Assembly: GCF_030272615.1 (NCBI RefSeq)
Contig: NC_081409.1
Span: forward strand, 475,350,573 to 475,414,572
Source of the DNA: Cryptomeria japonica
Taxonomy: Eukaryota; Streptophyta; Pinopsida; Cupressales; Cupressaceae
Direction: 5' to 3'
Length of the DNA stretch: 64,000 bases
Positions 9,606-21,300 of this stretch are shown here, piece by piece (position 1 is the first letter of the stretch; the number at the start of each line of letters is the position of its first letter). The position numbers and the translations under genes are program-made. The notes beneath the pieces were generated by a model. It was not told the DNA's origin and searched no databases. It was given only the letters and a program-made list of their open reading frames with translations.

Positions 9606-10764
9606 ATCTATAATCCCTTTATCTATGGATCCCTCCTTCATTATTTTTTGTGCTACTATAATCATCAGTTCAGTAGGACTCATCTCTGTGATGTTTTTCT
9701 TTTCAACCTATGAGGTGTCAATTGACGATAATGATGAACCAACAACCGGTTCCCTACCCAATTCCCCTACCTTCTCCTCTGAAGTTTTATCCTTTATAAC
9801 CTCTTCACTTGCACCGGTGGCTTCTCCACTTGGTGCAGTCTGTGTAACTGTTGGTTCCTCTGTAGGAACTGTAACTTTAACCTATACATTTGTATTAGTA
9901 TCATGTATAATATTAGCTTGTTCACTCTCTATATTAACCACTATTTCAATATTTGTCTGTACATTTGTATTTATCGGGGGCTCAATTTCCACTATCTTAA
10001 TATTTTTTTAAAACTAAGGGTGAAGTACCCATAATCCCCTTTCATTTTCCTTCAACCAGGGTATCTACAGTGTTTGTCTTGGTTTCTGGTGCAGTAAAGA
10101 ATCCCCTATTTTCTTCAAGAAATTTAACCCATGCTCTTTGAGTCTCCTTTATTATTTCATTTACTCTTCCAAGCATCAGACTACTTATCCTATGTTTGTA
10201 ATTGAAAACTTTTATGTCTGCCACTTCAAGTGTCTTTTCCATTTCATCAGGAGCAATAGTAACACAAATAGATAATAGCTCTTGAATAATAATATGTTTA
10301 TCTTCTTGCATCACTGACAATCTTCTAGCATCTAACATATTATACAACTCAACCGGTATTTGATTTTTTATTTCTATTAAGGCTTTCTTATAAATATCCA
10401 AGTATAATAAGACTACTTTCTCTACTTCACTTTGGTCATACTCCTCTAAGTGATCATAGTAAAATTGAACATTCTTTATCATGCCATCTTTAATGATTTC
10501 ATCTACTAATTATGCACAAGTTATAGGTGGAACCTTATGAGAATCAGTGTCATTCTTCTTCTTCCTCTTTGCAGTACCAGATGTAGCTGAAGGTGTTTCT
10601 TTAGATGCTTTCTTTTGTGCCAGTATTTTGATTGTAACCTTCCTAACCAGTTGCTTCTTAGCTTCTACCTTTGTTTCCTCTGGTTTCTTTCTAACAACCC
10701 TCTTAAATGCCAATGGTGTGTCATCCTCAGATTCTAATTCTTCAATAATAGGCTCAATATGAAT
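9606..10764 (-). pseudogene. Family A ORF2, middle segment (minus copy)
   Basis: Minus frames 10713-10510 (FKRVVRKKPEETKVEAKKQL, KRKKKND) and 10482-10042 (LLYLDIYKKALIEIKNQIPV, KVFNYKHRISSLMLGRVNE) match 6570-7270 of the plus copy. A Thr/Val/Pro-rich linker follows down to 9606. The left end joins 4306 after removal of the plus-strand insertion. The right end is a junction with a truncated copia B LTR; about 0.3 kb of ORF2 is absent there compared with the plus copy (roughly 6232-6536). Confidence 0.8.
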
Positions 10765-11293
10765 AATGTAATATCACTCAGGCAAAGGAGTTGGTTGATC
10801 ATTGGAGATCAAATTGGGTTTGTGTAAGATGATTTAGTCCTCTGGTATTGAGATTAACTGGAACTGTACTCAGGCATAGGAGATGTTATCTTTGCAGTTC
10901 AACACTTCTCTAGATTGTAGTATGGATTTATATGTAGTCAGTGAGGCTCCTTTTGTGATGAGCAGTGTCCTCTAGGCTGTTGGCCTTCCTGCAAGTGTAG
11001 GCCCCTTCATTGTAATTCACATACTTACTATAGAAGTATTATCTAACTGTGGGTAGGCTTCCCACCATGGTTTTTCCCTTTACTGGGTTTTCCATGTACA
11101 AATCTTTGTGTTGTGTGGATGGATTTTATTTTGTGATTATTTTGTATGCTTAATTGGATTAACTGCTATTCCGGTATTATTGTTTTGGGTTTCGGTATTA
11201 AAGTTGAAATTGCTAATGCTTCTAGTAATCTATGACAACTGATTCACCCTCCCCCCCTCTCAGTTGTCTTTCAGTTATCTGAACTATCTAACA
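10765..11293 (+). repeat. Truncated 5' LTR of copia B
   Basis: Matches the last 530 or so bases of the 3' LTR (from about 30793): TAATGTAATATCACTCAGG, CAGGCATAGGAGATG, CTCTAGGCTGTTGGCC, TGATTCACCCTCCCCCC, ending CTATCTAACA. The left boundary lies in a short A/T microhomology with family A ORF2 and is exact only to a few bases. Confidence 0.85.
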
Positions 11294-11307
11294 ATTGGTA
11301 TCAGAGC
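11294..11307 (+). other. Primer binding site of copia B
   Basis: ATTGGTATCAGAGC directly after the LTR. This is the standard plant copia site complementary to the 3' end of initiator methionine tRNA. Confidence 0.9.
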
Positions 11308-11351
11308 TTTGGTCCTCTCTATAGAAAGCTTAACCACTTGAGGAAGATCCT

Positions 11352-12397
11352 ATGGCAGCTAACAATTCAAGTTCATCCAATTCTTTTGGAGCTATCTTTC
11401 GAAGGGATATACCGAGGCTTGAAGGAAAAAATTATACAGTATGGAAGATTCAAATGGAGACTCATCTGAGATGTCTTGGCAAGGAGATTTGGGAGATCAC
11501 ACATAATGGTGTGACACCTTATAATCCAAGATCTGGCAATCCTCCTCTAGCAAACTTGGACAAGGAGCTTGAGAATGATTATAGAGCAAGAGAATCCCTC
11601 TTGTGTGCACTTTCTGATCAGCAAATAATGGGATTAACAAACAAATCATCTGAAAAGGCTGTATGGGATAAGTTGCAGACTCTCAATGAAGGTGACCCTA
11701 TAGTGAAGATTGCTAAACTTGATGGTTATCGGGTGAGCTATGAAAACCTAAAGATGGAAGAAGATGAAAGGATTACTGCATTCATGGAAAGGGTAAATGA
11801 GATTGTTATGGGAATTCAATATTGTGGTAGAACTCTGAATGGAGATGAATTGTTTTTAAAGTCCTAAGAGCCCTACCACAGGCTTACAAAATGAAGGCTA
11901 CTGCTATTAATGAGTTGAGAACAATGGCTAATACATCTGTCAACATAGATACTTTGGTTGGGAAACTATCTTCTTTTGAGCTTGAGGAATTTGGACCTTC
12001 TGGAGTTGTGAAGAATGAACCTACTTTTCATGCATCTACATCTATAATCGGTAAACAAGACTAGAAAGCACTATATGCAAAAGAACTAGAAGATATGAAG
12101 AGAGAAGATGATGAGTTTGAGCAACTTGAAGAAATATTTGATAGAAGAGTACTGAAAGGACAGGTAGGAAGTAAGTATGAAGGAAAAGCACCTTTTAAAT
12201 GTTTTGCATGTAATAAGATTGGTCATTTTGCAACTAGATGTTGTGAAAGGAATTCAAGATTTGAAGAGAGAGTTAAAAGATCATTTAAGCCTAACCCTAG
12301 ATATCAGAACAAGTATAGATTCAAGAAAAACATAGGCAAATCATGCTACATAGTGGATGAGGAAGGCATTACTAATTCAGATGATGAACCAACATAA
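11352..12397 (+). pseudogene. Copia B gag
   Basis: ATG 11352 opens MAANNSSSSN followed by RLEGKNYTVWKIQMETHL, the N-terminal motif of plant copia Gag (DUF4219/UBN2 type). The capsid-like region continues to KLSSFELEEFG after a frame change near 11865. A CCHC zinc knuckle CFACNKIGHFATRC lies at about 12207-12248. A TAG interrupts it at 12062 and a TAA ends this frame at 12395. Gag would package element RNA into cytoplasmic particles. It heads the element's polyprotein. Confidence 0.85.
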
Positions 12398-13677
12398 GAC
12401 TCTGCTAGTGGATCCAACAATGGGAAAGAATGGGTATTCTTCGCTATCAAGGAAGATGATTCGGCACTAGAAGAGAATGTACCTGAGGAGAAGGCACTTG
12501 CTACTAAAATTGAGGCTAAGGATGAATGGGTAATTGATAGTGGTTGTTCACATCATATGACTGGAGATAAAGGGAAGTTTCTATCTTTGCAAGAATTTGA
12601 TGGTGGACTAGTTAGATTTGGAGATGACAAGGCATGTATGATCAAAGGAAAAGGAACTATATCATTGGATGGTAAGAACAATACTAACAATGTTTATTAT
12701 GTTGAAGGTTTGAAGCATAATCTTTTGAGTGTAGGACAATTGGTAGATAAGGGATTTCAATTACAGTTCAAGGATGGAAAATGAAAAATCATTAACAGAT
12801 CTGGCTTGGAGATTGCAACTGGTACAAAGACAAAAGGTAACATATTTCATTTGAACTCCGATGAGAAGAAATGTTTGATTACACAGATTGATAAGAGTTG
12901 GTTTTGGTATAAAAGGTTGTGTCATGTGAATTTTGATTGCATTATGAAGATCAGTTCAACTAAGGTTGTTAGAGATATACCTAAGATTATGAAGTCCTAT
13001 AATTCAATATGTAAAGAATTTCAAATGGGTAAACAGGCCAGAACCTCTTTTAGGAGTATACAAGATAAATCAAATGATGTTCTTGATCTTATTCATACTG
13101 ATTTGTGTGGCTCTACTAGAGTTAAAAGTTTTCATGGTGATAGATTTTTCATGCTAATCATTGATGATTATTCTAGAATGATGTGCGTTACTTTTTTGAG
13201 AGAAAAATTTGAAGCATTTGAAAAGTTTAAAATTTTTAAAGATAAAGTGGAAACTGAGACAGCATTGAAGATTAAATGTTTGAGATCAGATCATGGTGGA
13301 GAATTCACATCTGGTGAGTTTAATAACTTTTGTGACAAGCATGGTATAAGAAGACTATTTTCTTCTCCCCGAACACCTTAGCAGAATGGAGTTGTGGAAA
13401 GGAAAAACAGAATTATCTTGGATGCTGCTAAAAAAATGATGATGGAAGCAAATATACCTCATATCTATTAGAGAAAAGTAGTTAGTATAGCATTTTACAC
13501 ATTCAACAGAGTACATATCAAAGGAGAAACCGATAAGATGCCTTATGAATTATGGTTTGGCAATACACCTATAGTTAAATATTTCAGAATTTTTGGTAGT
13601 AAATGTTATATCACGAGAGATGATACTATTGGGAAATTTGATCCTAGAAGTAATGAAGGCATATTTCTTGGTTAATT
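12398..13677 (+). pseudogene. Copia B protease and integrase
   Basis: WVIDSGCSHHMTGD (about 12528-12569) is the aspartic protease active site with DSG intact. LKHNLLSVGQL follows. The pre-integrase zinc region starts at WFWYKRLCHVNFD; the usual CxxC is altered to CKEFQMGKQ. The integrase core shows the D-D-E triad in DLIHTDLCG, LRSDHGGEF and NGVVERKNR, with a TAG at 13379 between the second Asp and the Glu. A TGA at 12782 and a TAG near 13470 also interrupt it. Cleaves the polyprotein and inserts the cDNA in functional relatives; dead here. Confidence 0.88.
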
Positions 13678-15104
13678 TTAATGAAATCAAAGCATATAGA
13701 TGTTATAACAAGAGATTGCAGAGAATAGTGGAGAGTGCTAATGTCAAAGTAGATGAGCTAAGAAAAAGTCAAATCAGAATTTATGAGAAGGAACTGGCAG
13801 TGGAAATGATTATATCTGAACTGGTAGCACCTTTACTAGAATAGAGAGTTGAACCAGTTACTCCGGAAACATCAAAGAACTCTACAGTAACTCAAGAACA
13901 TGAAAGAGGAACGGAGAGTCAGAAGACTCCTAGGTATGTGAGATTGAATCATTCTAAAGATCAAATCATTGGGGATAAGAGCAATGGAGTAATGACAAGA
14001 AGAAGACTGGCAACTAATGAGGTATGTTTAATTTCACAAGTTGAACCAGTATCAGTAATTGAGGCATGCAAAGATGAATTTTGATTAAAATCTATGGAAG
14101 AATAATTAGATCAGATTGAGAAAAATAACACATGGACTTTGGTTCCTCGACCTAAAAATAAAAAATGTCATAGGAACTAAATGGGTTTATAGGAATAATT
14201 GAATGAGGATGGTAAAGTTATAAGGAATAAGGATAGATTGGTTTGCAAAGGACATTCTTAGAAGGAAAGAATTGATTATGGAGAAACTTTTGCACCGGTA
14301 GCTAGGATTGAAGCTGTAAGATTATTTCTTGCCTATGATGCTTATAAAAACTACAAGGTTTATTAGATGGATGTGTTAAATGTGCATTCTTGAATGGGGA
14401 TCTTGATGAGGAATTTTAATTGAGAAACCTTTTGGTTTTTCACTATCAGATGATACTGATATAGTTTCCAAGTTAAGGAAAGCTTTATATGGATTGAAAC
14501 AAGCACCTAGAGCTTGGTATGCAAGGTTGGATAAATATCTTTTGAAGCTTGGTTTTGCTAAGGGCGGTGCTGATAGTAATTTATATTATAAAATCATTGA
14601 TTGTTGAAGTATTTGTTGATGAAATTATTTTTGGAGGTGAAGATATATTATGCATAGAATTTAGAATTTTTTAAGAATATGGAGAAAGAATTTGAGATGT
14701 CTATGATTGGTGAGATGAAATTTTTCTTAGGTTTGCAGATTACTCAGACTAACAAAAGTATTTTTATCTGTCAAACTAAATATGCTAAAGAATTGTTGAA
14801 GAAATTTGGTATGGGAGACTCTAAATTGGCAAGTAAACCTATATTTACAAGTGAGAAATTGACAAGGAAAGGTATTTCTACACTGATAAATCCTACAAGA
14901 TACAAATCTATGATTGGAGGTCTACTTTATTTGACTCAGACTAGGCCTGACATTATGAATGTTGTTTGTATTGTTTTAAGATTTCAGAGTGATCCTAGAG
15001 AAAATCATGAGATGGCGGTGAAAAGGATTTTTAGACACTTGCAAGGTACATCAAAATATGGCTTATGGTACCCTAAGAATGATAACTTTACTTTATATGC
15101 ATAT
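13678..15104 (+). pseudogene. Copia B reverse transcriptase and start of RNase H
   Basis: Frame-shifted but recognisable copia RT: FAPVARIEAVRLFLA, CAFLNGDLDEEF, GLKQAPRAWYARLDKYLLKL, EKEFEMSMIGEMKFFLGLQI, then LTQTRPDIMNVV and RIFRHLQGTSKYGLWYPK. The catalytic YVDD box reads FVDE (in VFVDEIIFGG near 14610), so the second catalytic Asp is lost. RNase H begins with NFTLYAY and stops at the F insertion at 15105. It resumes at 29286 with IDADWAGD. Confidence 0.87.
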
Positions 15105-15981
15105 TGTTGGGTGAATATTTTGTCACCAGCATACTAATGACAAAATATATAATTCACACAATGCTATGCTGAGAAATTAATCTCTCCTCTCATCAAGGGG
15201 AGGTTCCCTATGAAATTTCTCCTCTAATTAATAAGAAATTAAATTTGTGGGTTGGTGTTGGGCATATAACTCTCTTTTTTCAGAGTTTATGTATTCTCCC
15301 TTCACCTGGTTACAATTTCTCTATCTCTTCAAATACTTTAGAAAAGAACTATTAATCTAACAAACTACACCAAGAATTACTATTAGGCAGCACAAAGTCT
15401 CCTTGAAGGTAACACTAATTCAAACTGGTCATTACAAATTAAATGATTAGAAATTAAGCTTGTAGCTCAAAGTCTTCAAGTATAGATTTCTAATCCATTT
15501 AAACTACAAATAATTGCAGCAATACAAAGCTTACCACAAGTTACTTAATTTATCAGCAAATTTCTCAATTATGCTAAGAGCACAAAGTCTACTTGCAAGA
15601 TTTGAGAGCTCTCTAACCACATAGCAATATCTTAAAGATCAAAGAAGTAAAGATAATATATATTCAATGGACATAGGAACATTAAATTATATAAATGATA
15701 TTCTTGATACAACACAAAGTTTGTGATCAACAAAACTATTTTCTTTATTCGTTTGATAGGATTTTCACCACAAAAAGCTCAAAGTCTTAGTTGGGATAAA
15801 AAATCTGCAGAGTTTTGCTAAGCATGAAAAGGATAAAAAAATATTTACAAAAGAGGTCATCTTTATATAGGAAAAGAAGTTGAGAAAAAGGTGGGCACGG
15901 TTGACTTATTCAACTGCACAGTCCCATTTTACTACAACTACAATATAAATAAAACATGTTGCTGCATAAAAATTGACAACA
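15105..15981 (-). repeat. LTR-like terminal segment of element F
   Basis: Starts TGTTGGGTGAATATTTTG at the target site, and TTGACAACA at 15973-15981 resembles the outer right end of F (GAGGACAACA). It is non-coding and AT-rich, with recurring CAAAGTCT-like strings (near 15393, 15468, 15588, 15781). No matching second copy was found at the right end of F, so the LTR call is tentative. Confidence 0.45.
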
Positions 15982-16042
15982 TCTATCGGTGCAACTACAT
16001 GAAGAAAAGGTGCCAAAAGGGGGTACTTCATTCTTGATTCTC

Positions 16043-18379
16043 TTATTCATTATATTTCTGGAAATCTTCGAATTTAGCAAGGATGGCTTTCATCTCTGCT
16101 TCATTCGACATCGACGTAGAACTTGTGATGGCTTGGACATGGGAAATTGCATCTTGAATCTTCACCTGTTTCTTTTTAACATCCTTCAACATGGATGCGA
16201 GGACTTCAAAACTGACCTGGATTTCTAACAGTTTATCAAATGTATCAAGTGAGAAATCTCGTCCCGTGCATTCATCCATCAAGGAAAGGAATTCCTTTAT
16301 GACAAATTCAACAGTGACGAGATTTTGATCATCATCATATAAATAGCAAGGGAGATCACCAACTTTGGCAAAAATGAGGTCAACCTCGTCAACACCTTCT
16401 TTCTTTTCTCGGTCCAATTTCGCAATCATTAACTTTATTGTCTCTTGCTTATGAGATAATAAATACAAGATCTAGATGTACTTCTCCCTTGTGGGAATTA
16501 CCTTATTCTCAACCAAGACATCTATCTTGAAGTCCTCCATTTTGCTCCACAAGGCAGTACTTTTCATAACTTCCTCAATGTCCTGTGATAAAGAGGTTTT
16601 GAGTCCTTGCATCTGACTTTGAATCACTTCATAATCTGACAATAGTCCCACTGTTGAGCTCAGAAGATGAGAGCCTTCTAACCTTTGTCGTTAGATACAC
16701 TCATCCATCACTCGGCCTTTACCTCCCACCTTTTCAATCTTCTTGAGGGCTTTGGTATCTATTGAGGATCCTATGGGTTCAACCTCTTGAGAAGATTGTG
16801 TTACCTTTAGAAAAATGTTGGTCAGCTGTTCACACTTCTACTTCAAGATGTTTTTCTCATCCCTCTCCTGATCCAATCTTCTCAACAAAGAATTAAAGGT
16901 TGTCTGTGAATCCAATTTCACACTCTCATGTGTTTCCACCCCAAGCTCTACGACTTGCATGGTATAATCTTTAGATCGTATGTTGCCTTTGTCCTTGTCT
17001 GACGATGGCACCATAACTTCAACATATTTTCTCTTAGAAGCCAGATCTACTACCACCCGAGATACCGTCTTTGGCTTTTTTGTTCCCTTAGGCTTTGGAG
17101 GAACCAAAAGTTCAAAGTCAAACTCGTCTGGAGAGATCGCCTATTTTTTCCTTTTAGGGGCCACTACTTCCATCCAAGGAGGTATTTTTGGATTGGCTGA
17201 TGGAGTAGTAGCTCCTTGCTGATTTTGAGTTGAAGCTTTGGGAGCAGGTTGACTAGAGCTTGGAGCAGTTGTGAGTGTTACTAATGGTGCTGATATTGAG
17301 GTATCTAGTGGGACATTTGGTGTTTCTACCTCTTCAATTATAGATGGGAGAGTTGAGGGTGTCGTGAATGTAACTTCAACACTTACCAATGGAGGAATTA
17401 TTGTGGTCGTGGTGGTAGTGACGGGTAAGTCTACTAAAACCTATTTTGCAAGTGCATCTTCCAAGGTTTCATTAAAATCCATTATTGTGGATTCAAAAGT
17501 AGATGAAGGGATATCATCTAAATTAGAGAAGTTGGTTATTGTGAAAAATTGACCAACAGTCTCTGATCGCATCATGCCCATACTTAGATCTCCATCTTCT
17601 CAAAAATCCTCATCCTCTTGGTCAGAGTCAGAGTCAGAGTCAATAGAGTGGAAGATTACTTGTGAGGTAATCAAGGCATCAACTTCAGTTGGGTGTGATA
17701 CTTCTTCCACTTGTACTTCCTCTTGTTGAGGAATTTCACCTTCTTCAACCTCCTTTCCTTTTCCAACTTCACTGGCAGGTGGTTGTTCAGGCTCTTTTGC
17801 CACTACTTCCTGTGATGCAGATGATGATTCACCCTTCTTCGACCCTTTAACTATAAATTTGATTTTGGGTCCTTTACCCTTCGATTGTACCACAGGAGCT
17901 GAGGATAGTGCTTGCAGGTCTACCCTACTCTTTGTTCTTATTTCAGCTGTAGATGTTTTGCCCAATTGGCCATCATTGTTGTTATCATCTTCTGAACTAG
18001 CAGGAAGTTGTTTCATCCCAAGATTCTTTTTCAGCAACCAAGCATTGGTGTTTGCTAAGATAGGAGAGATCCTCTGAGTAATAGATTTTCTTTCTTTCTT
18101 TGACCATTGCACAAGTGGAAGTGGGGAGTCATAAATCTTCTTCTCATAATAAACAGGGTCCACTATGTCATCTGTGTCTTCCATGGTCATTGGGATCTTA
18201 GCTAAATACAAATTTTCAATTTGTTCCAAAGTAAGACGGCTGAAATCCATCCTTCTTATATCCTCCTCATTTTGACAATCTGCCCAAACATCCTTGAACC
18301 TATAGACATGAGTATAACTCCTTCTGAGTTTTCTCTTTATGTCATGAAAGTCAAAACTGTTTCATGCCTTGAACCTTCT
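16043..18379 (-). pseudogene. Element F ORF, C-terminal two thirds (degenerate)
   Basis: Read on the minus strand in one largely continuous frame with scattered stops (near 17599, 17440, 17140, 16840, 16695, 16480). Order: RFKDVWADCQNEEDIRRMDF; a piece from 18250 (LTLEQIENLYLAKIPMTMED, LPLVQWSKKERKSITQRISP); an acidic Ser/Asp/Glu-rich tract ending SIDSDSDSDQEDEDF; a Thr/Pro/Val-rich linker; a basic patch GTKKPKTVSRVVVDLASKRK; and a long coiled coil (SFEVLASMLKDVKKKQVKIQ). Not a known retroviral protein. The layout parallels family A ORF2. It was contiguous with 26871-27863 before E inserted. Confidence 0.7.
17600..18250 (-). CDS. Element F ORF, longest open middle piece
   Basis: 217 open codons starting MDFSRLTLEQIENLYLAKIP. 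The N-terminal half carries WSKKERKSITQR and PILANTNAWLLKKNLGMKQL; the C-terminal half is low-complexity and acidic (EVGKGKEVEEGEIPQQEEVQ), ending in a repeated Ser-Asp run. Upstream codons on the minus strand are open to about 18340, so the Met is internal. Likely a linker between the unknown N-terminal domain and the coiled coil. Function unknown. Confidence 0.6.
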   Translation of the reverse strand: MDFSRLTLEQIENLYLAKIPMTMEDTDDIVDPVYYEKKIYDSPLPLVQWSKKERKSITQRISPILANTNAWLLKKNLGMKQLPASSEDDNNNDGQLGKTSTAEIRTKSRVDLQALSSAPVVQSKGKGPKIKFIVKGSKKGESSSASQEVVAKEPEQPPASEVGKGKEVEEGEIPQQEEVQVEEVSHPTEVDALITSQVIFHSIDSDSDSDQEDEDF

Positions 18380-21300
18380 TGTAATGCCCCGCCAGGAAAC
18401 CCTGAAGGCATTAAGCCAAAACTCAAGAATAGAGTGCAATTTTTTTTTTATTTTATTTTTTAAAAGTTACAACACATAAGATGCAACAAGATAGCAAAGA
18501 TTCAGATTGCATAGCAGAAGACTTCAACTAACACCTAAAGAGTTTCCCAACGAGATTACTTAAATTTCACAATTCACATAACTCACACAATTAATCCAAT
18601 AAGCTAACTATCTTAATAACGAGATAATTCTTAATCAGGATAATTCCTTTCCATAGAGGGAAATATAATTCACAAGCGAAGATTCATCATTAAGATCCAT
18701 TCATAATCTTCATTCAAGCTTTTCCTATAAAGTTACCAACCATACATCTAACATTCTAATACACTAGGATTTCATCATAACATAAGAGATCTTTCCAAGC
18801 ATATTTAAATTCCTTAACAACAACTGAGTATAATTCATTACTCTAAGTTACATTCTTTCATATTCCAACTTATTGCATTTCAAAAGACGATTGCATACTA
18901 GCATCTACGATAATTTTCATCTAAACCACTTACGCATTCAATCAGCATGGCATTCAAGAAAGAATTGAATATAAGCATTTATAGTTAATTCCAATTATCC
19001 ACTTAACCATTCTAACATAAGCTAATCATACATGATAAAGCTGAATAAAGGAAACATAAGAGAATACATCACATAACACCATAATGATCTCGGAGTTCAC
19101 CCCTAAAGGGCTACATCTCCGGGTCTGCGTAACTGCAAGACCCCTCTGATAAATAATAAAGGTTAAGAATACAAGAGGTTACACCATTTCAATCCAGCCA
19201 TCAAGGCGATACATAAACAATATACAAGCGACCGCACCGGTCAATAAATACATAAACGATCCCTAAAAAGAACAGGATCCAGCTGAACACAATCAAGCTA
19301 ATACAAGAGGTCCATGAGAGCATCCATAAAACTGAGCCATCACCACCCAAGGTCTAACATGAAACCGACACTCACAAGGGCAGAGACAAAAGGACGACTC
19401 ACAAAGGTACTCCTAATAGGACAAAACGACAACACACTAGCAAACGTAGGGACAAGTGTCATCACACGGCCTAGTATGGTTACCATGGCAAGTCTTCATA
19501 GGTCCCGGCCCCATACACTGGGTCACCTTGGTACCCTAATCCAAACTTCCGGCCCATCCAAGCCTCGTGTGGACCCACACATCCTCTCGTGAAGACAAGG
19601 ATGATGGTTTGCCATTTCAGGCCTTCTCACAGCATGTCGAATCTATGATAGCACTCGTCTCATGTGTGAGGCACATTATCTTATTTAGAGATTACATTCT
19701 AATCTACTTAGGTTATCACTTATTAGACTCACTTTCGACGGGTTACCCAGCAGCCACTTTGGGCACGGCCCCCAATCGAAAGCCACTTTCCCATACGACA
19801 CTAGACTAACTCAGACGCACTCAAAACCAAGGAAAACACATGGTCAGACGAACGGAGTTCAAGAAGAGAGAAACAATCATCTGGTCAAACACGACTCAAA
19901 GATGAACACTTACTGACGGTACTCTAACTAGAGACCTGACAACTAAGGTCAACCACGAATCATCATTCGATTCACACACAAGGAGGATATGATCAAAACG
20001 ACACTACCACAATACAACAGTCACTCGGAATCGAGGACTGAAACAGGTACACCAAATCATTTCATACGACAGGGTCCTACTAGACAAAGCAAAACATGCC
20101 ATTTCATAATTAAAGGCGAATACAGAAATTAAACTCGCAAGGCAATAATCAGAAAAGACAATATTTCCTCAAATTGATTTAATCATTACAAGTCGATCAA
20201 GTTTTCTACAAGATCTAAATCAGCTTACAGTTATCTACCTCATCAAGGTATAAGTTGTTCTTGATTTTCTAACTCCTAAGGTTCAAAGCATCGAACAGGC
20301 AAATAAGGCCATAAAGAGTTTTTAAACCAAATTCATATTAATAAATCTCAGACATCCATGAATCAACTAAAATAAGATATTTAACAACATCAATTAGTAA
20401 TTACATCATATTTCAACGATCTTCCAATAACATATTATTCTCTATTGTGCTTTTAAACAATACTACCTTAATTAGCCAAATGCTCTAATCAGCTAGAAGG
20501 TAAGATCTAGATTTATAATCCAAGATCAAATAGAATATAAACAACAAAATTCAATTGCGAAAAAACAGTCGTAGAACTTAATTAGGAAGAAGGCATGAGT
20601 CACGAAATGAAGTTGAATAACAATTAGCCTATAAACTCCATTATAAAGTTAATCAATACCAACTAACATTTGTCAAGTTTAATGCCTCCTTAATCAAAAT
20701 TAAGAACTAACTAAGACTAAGCATTAAAATAATATTTAAGATATCATATGCATTTTTTATTTTTTTTATACTAAAAAAAATTGCATTAAAACAAATGATT
20801 TCATAATCTACGTTTAAAACAAAACGCTTTTTAAATAAAACTATGTTCTTTTTTTTTTTTTAAACAAAAAAATGCACTTAAAGCGCAGGCTAGGGCGGGT
20901 CGTGCCCTAACCCTAGCCGTAGGCGCGGGGAGCACGAGCGGCGCCCACGGTGGTGCCCGCAGGTGCCGCGGCGCCCTGCGGCCACCGCGGCCCCTGCGGC
21001 CACCGCCGTGAGCCGCAGGCTCTGTGTAGGCGAGCGGAGGTGAAAGGGGGACGCGCAGGGGTAAGTACACGCAGGGTGCGAGCGGGGGGAGGGGAGGAGT
21101 AGCGGGTGGAGCTCCGCTCCCCGCCCTCCAAACCCCATCCAAAAAGGGTTTCAAACGCAAAACGCCCAGCTCAGTTACTAATAACAAATTTTAATTAAAA
21201 CACGCACAGCCCGTTTCCAATAACAAAACCACCACGCACAGTTCGAAAAATAATATCTTTCCTTTATTTTATTTTTAATACCCACAGTCTGAAATTAACA

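Noticed and set aside
9625-10011. Hydrophobic plus-strand open frame resembling a membrane protein
   Set aside because: It is the antisense of the Thr/Val/Ile-rich linker of family A ORF2, which matches the plus copy on the opposite strand.
20831-21187. Overlapping minus-strand open frames rich in Pro/Arg/Ala
   Set aside because: They arise from the GC-rich island, occur in several frames at once, and have no recognisable domain.
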